Part shown: positions 50,994 through 51,099 of the stretch, in pieces
Layout of the letters: each line of letters starts with the position of its first letter
Position numbering within the stretch: position 1 is the first letter of the stretch
From: Elusimicrobiota bacterium
GTDB taxonomy: Bacteria; Elusimicrobiota; Elusimicrobia; UBA1565
DNA length: 51,099 bases
Reading direction: 5' to 3'
Assembly: GCA_016196755.1 (NCBI GenBank)
Contig: JACPXC010000003.1
Location: 1-51,099, forward strand
Notes under the pieces: generated by a model
Databases searched by the model: none
Told to the model about the DNA's origin: nothing
The model's input: the letters and a program-made list of their open reading frames with translations, nothing else
Position numbers and translations under genes: made by a program

Positions 50994-51099
50994 ACGCGCT
51001 TCGGGCGCGTGGCTTGAAGATTGCTAACGGCCGCAATCCTTCAAGCTCGAACAGATCAACGGCGACGGAACGGTATTGGGCCAGCTACGTGCACGCTTC
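50994..51099 (+). repeat. Structured intergenic element, copy B (runs off the edge)
   Basis: ACGCGC-TTCGG-GCGCGT at 50994-51010 is a perfect 6-bp hairpin. CTTGAAG-ATTGC at 51013-51024 pairs with GCAAT-C-CTTCAAG (51033-51045, one bulge) around loop TAACGGCC. CAACGGCGA (51058-51066) and GTGCACGCTTC (51089-51099) follow. Copy A at 18.9 kb has the same hairpin order, loop and terminal motif with different stem sequences. The element is cut by the window end. Confidence 0.6.

Overview
The window is a high-GC bacterial chromosome segment from a Gram-negative (diderm) organism. LptD, a Pal-CpoB-TolB set, a C-terminal-Phe outer-membrane barrel and several exported proteins point to an LPS-bearing outer membrane. 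A single lineage cannot be fixed from sequence alone. The gene mix and the rho/rpmE/prfA/prmC/murA neighbourhood would fit a high-GC Elusimicrobiota-like or related poorly cultured phylum, which is an inference of low certainty.

Layout. 1-48: start of an IS110-type transposase running off the left edge. 0.15-4.6 kb: divergent exported M1 and M2 zinc peptidases. 5.6-6.5 kb: a REP-associated (RAYT) transposase framed by inverted 28-bp repeats. 6.6-9.9 kb: clpB and a convergent response regulator. 10-13.4 kb: a small charged exported protein, then pal-cpoB-tolB. 13.4-15.4 kb: two tandem S1/P1 nucleases. 15.5-18.0 kb: epimerase-rmlB-tdk. 18.1 kb: a membrane J-domain protein. 19-29.2 kb: an accessory block holding AbiE-1, HipBA (leading into a ROK kinase and lptD), HipBST, a lone AbiEi-like antitoxin and AbiE-2. 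29.3-31.8 kb: murA-folC. 31.9-34.8 kb: an insert (tRNA-Met-like remnant, GNAT, coiled-coil membrane protein, HEPN/zinc-ribbon protein) whose right end is fused in frame to a signal-peptide-truncated outer-membrane barrel. 36.2-41.3 kb: an array of four exported paralogues, each made of two copies of a ~57-residue beta module, plus two paralogous exported proteins on the other strand. The array is split by AbiE-3, whose toxin carries an in-frame TAG. 41.4-50.9 kb: prmC, prfA, rpmE, mazEF, then a tightly overlapped operon trxA-tlpA-polA-rhomboid-coaE-rho behind a consensus promoter.

Themes. (1) Six recognisable toxin-antitoxin systems plus one orphan antitoxin lie in 25 kb, most with a visible palindromic operator. 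The tandem HipBST and HipBA modules use nearly the same half-site (TATACCCG versus TATTCCCG), with three HipBA operators exactly 50 bp apart, so cross-regulation is plausible. (2) At least six genes have a -10-like hexamer exactly 6 nt before the start codon, which suggests leaderless mRNAs are common here. (3) A non-coding element with a variable stem and conserved TAACGGCY loop occurs at 18.9 kb and at the right edge, with a relic at 10.5 kb. (4) The barrel plus two-module protein array looks like an undescribed exported system.
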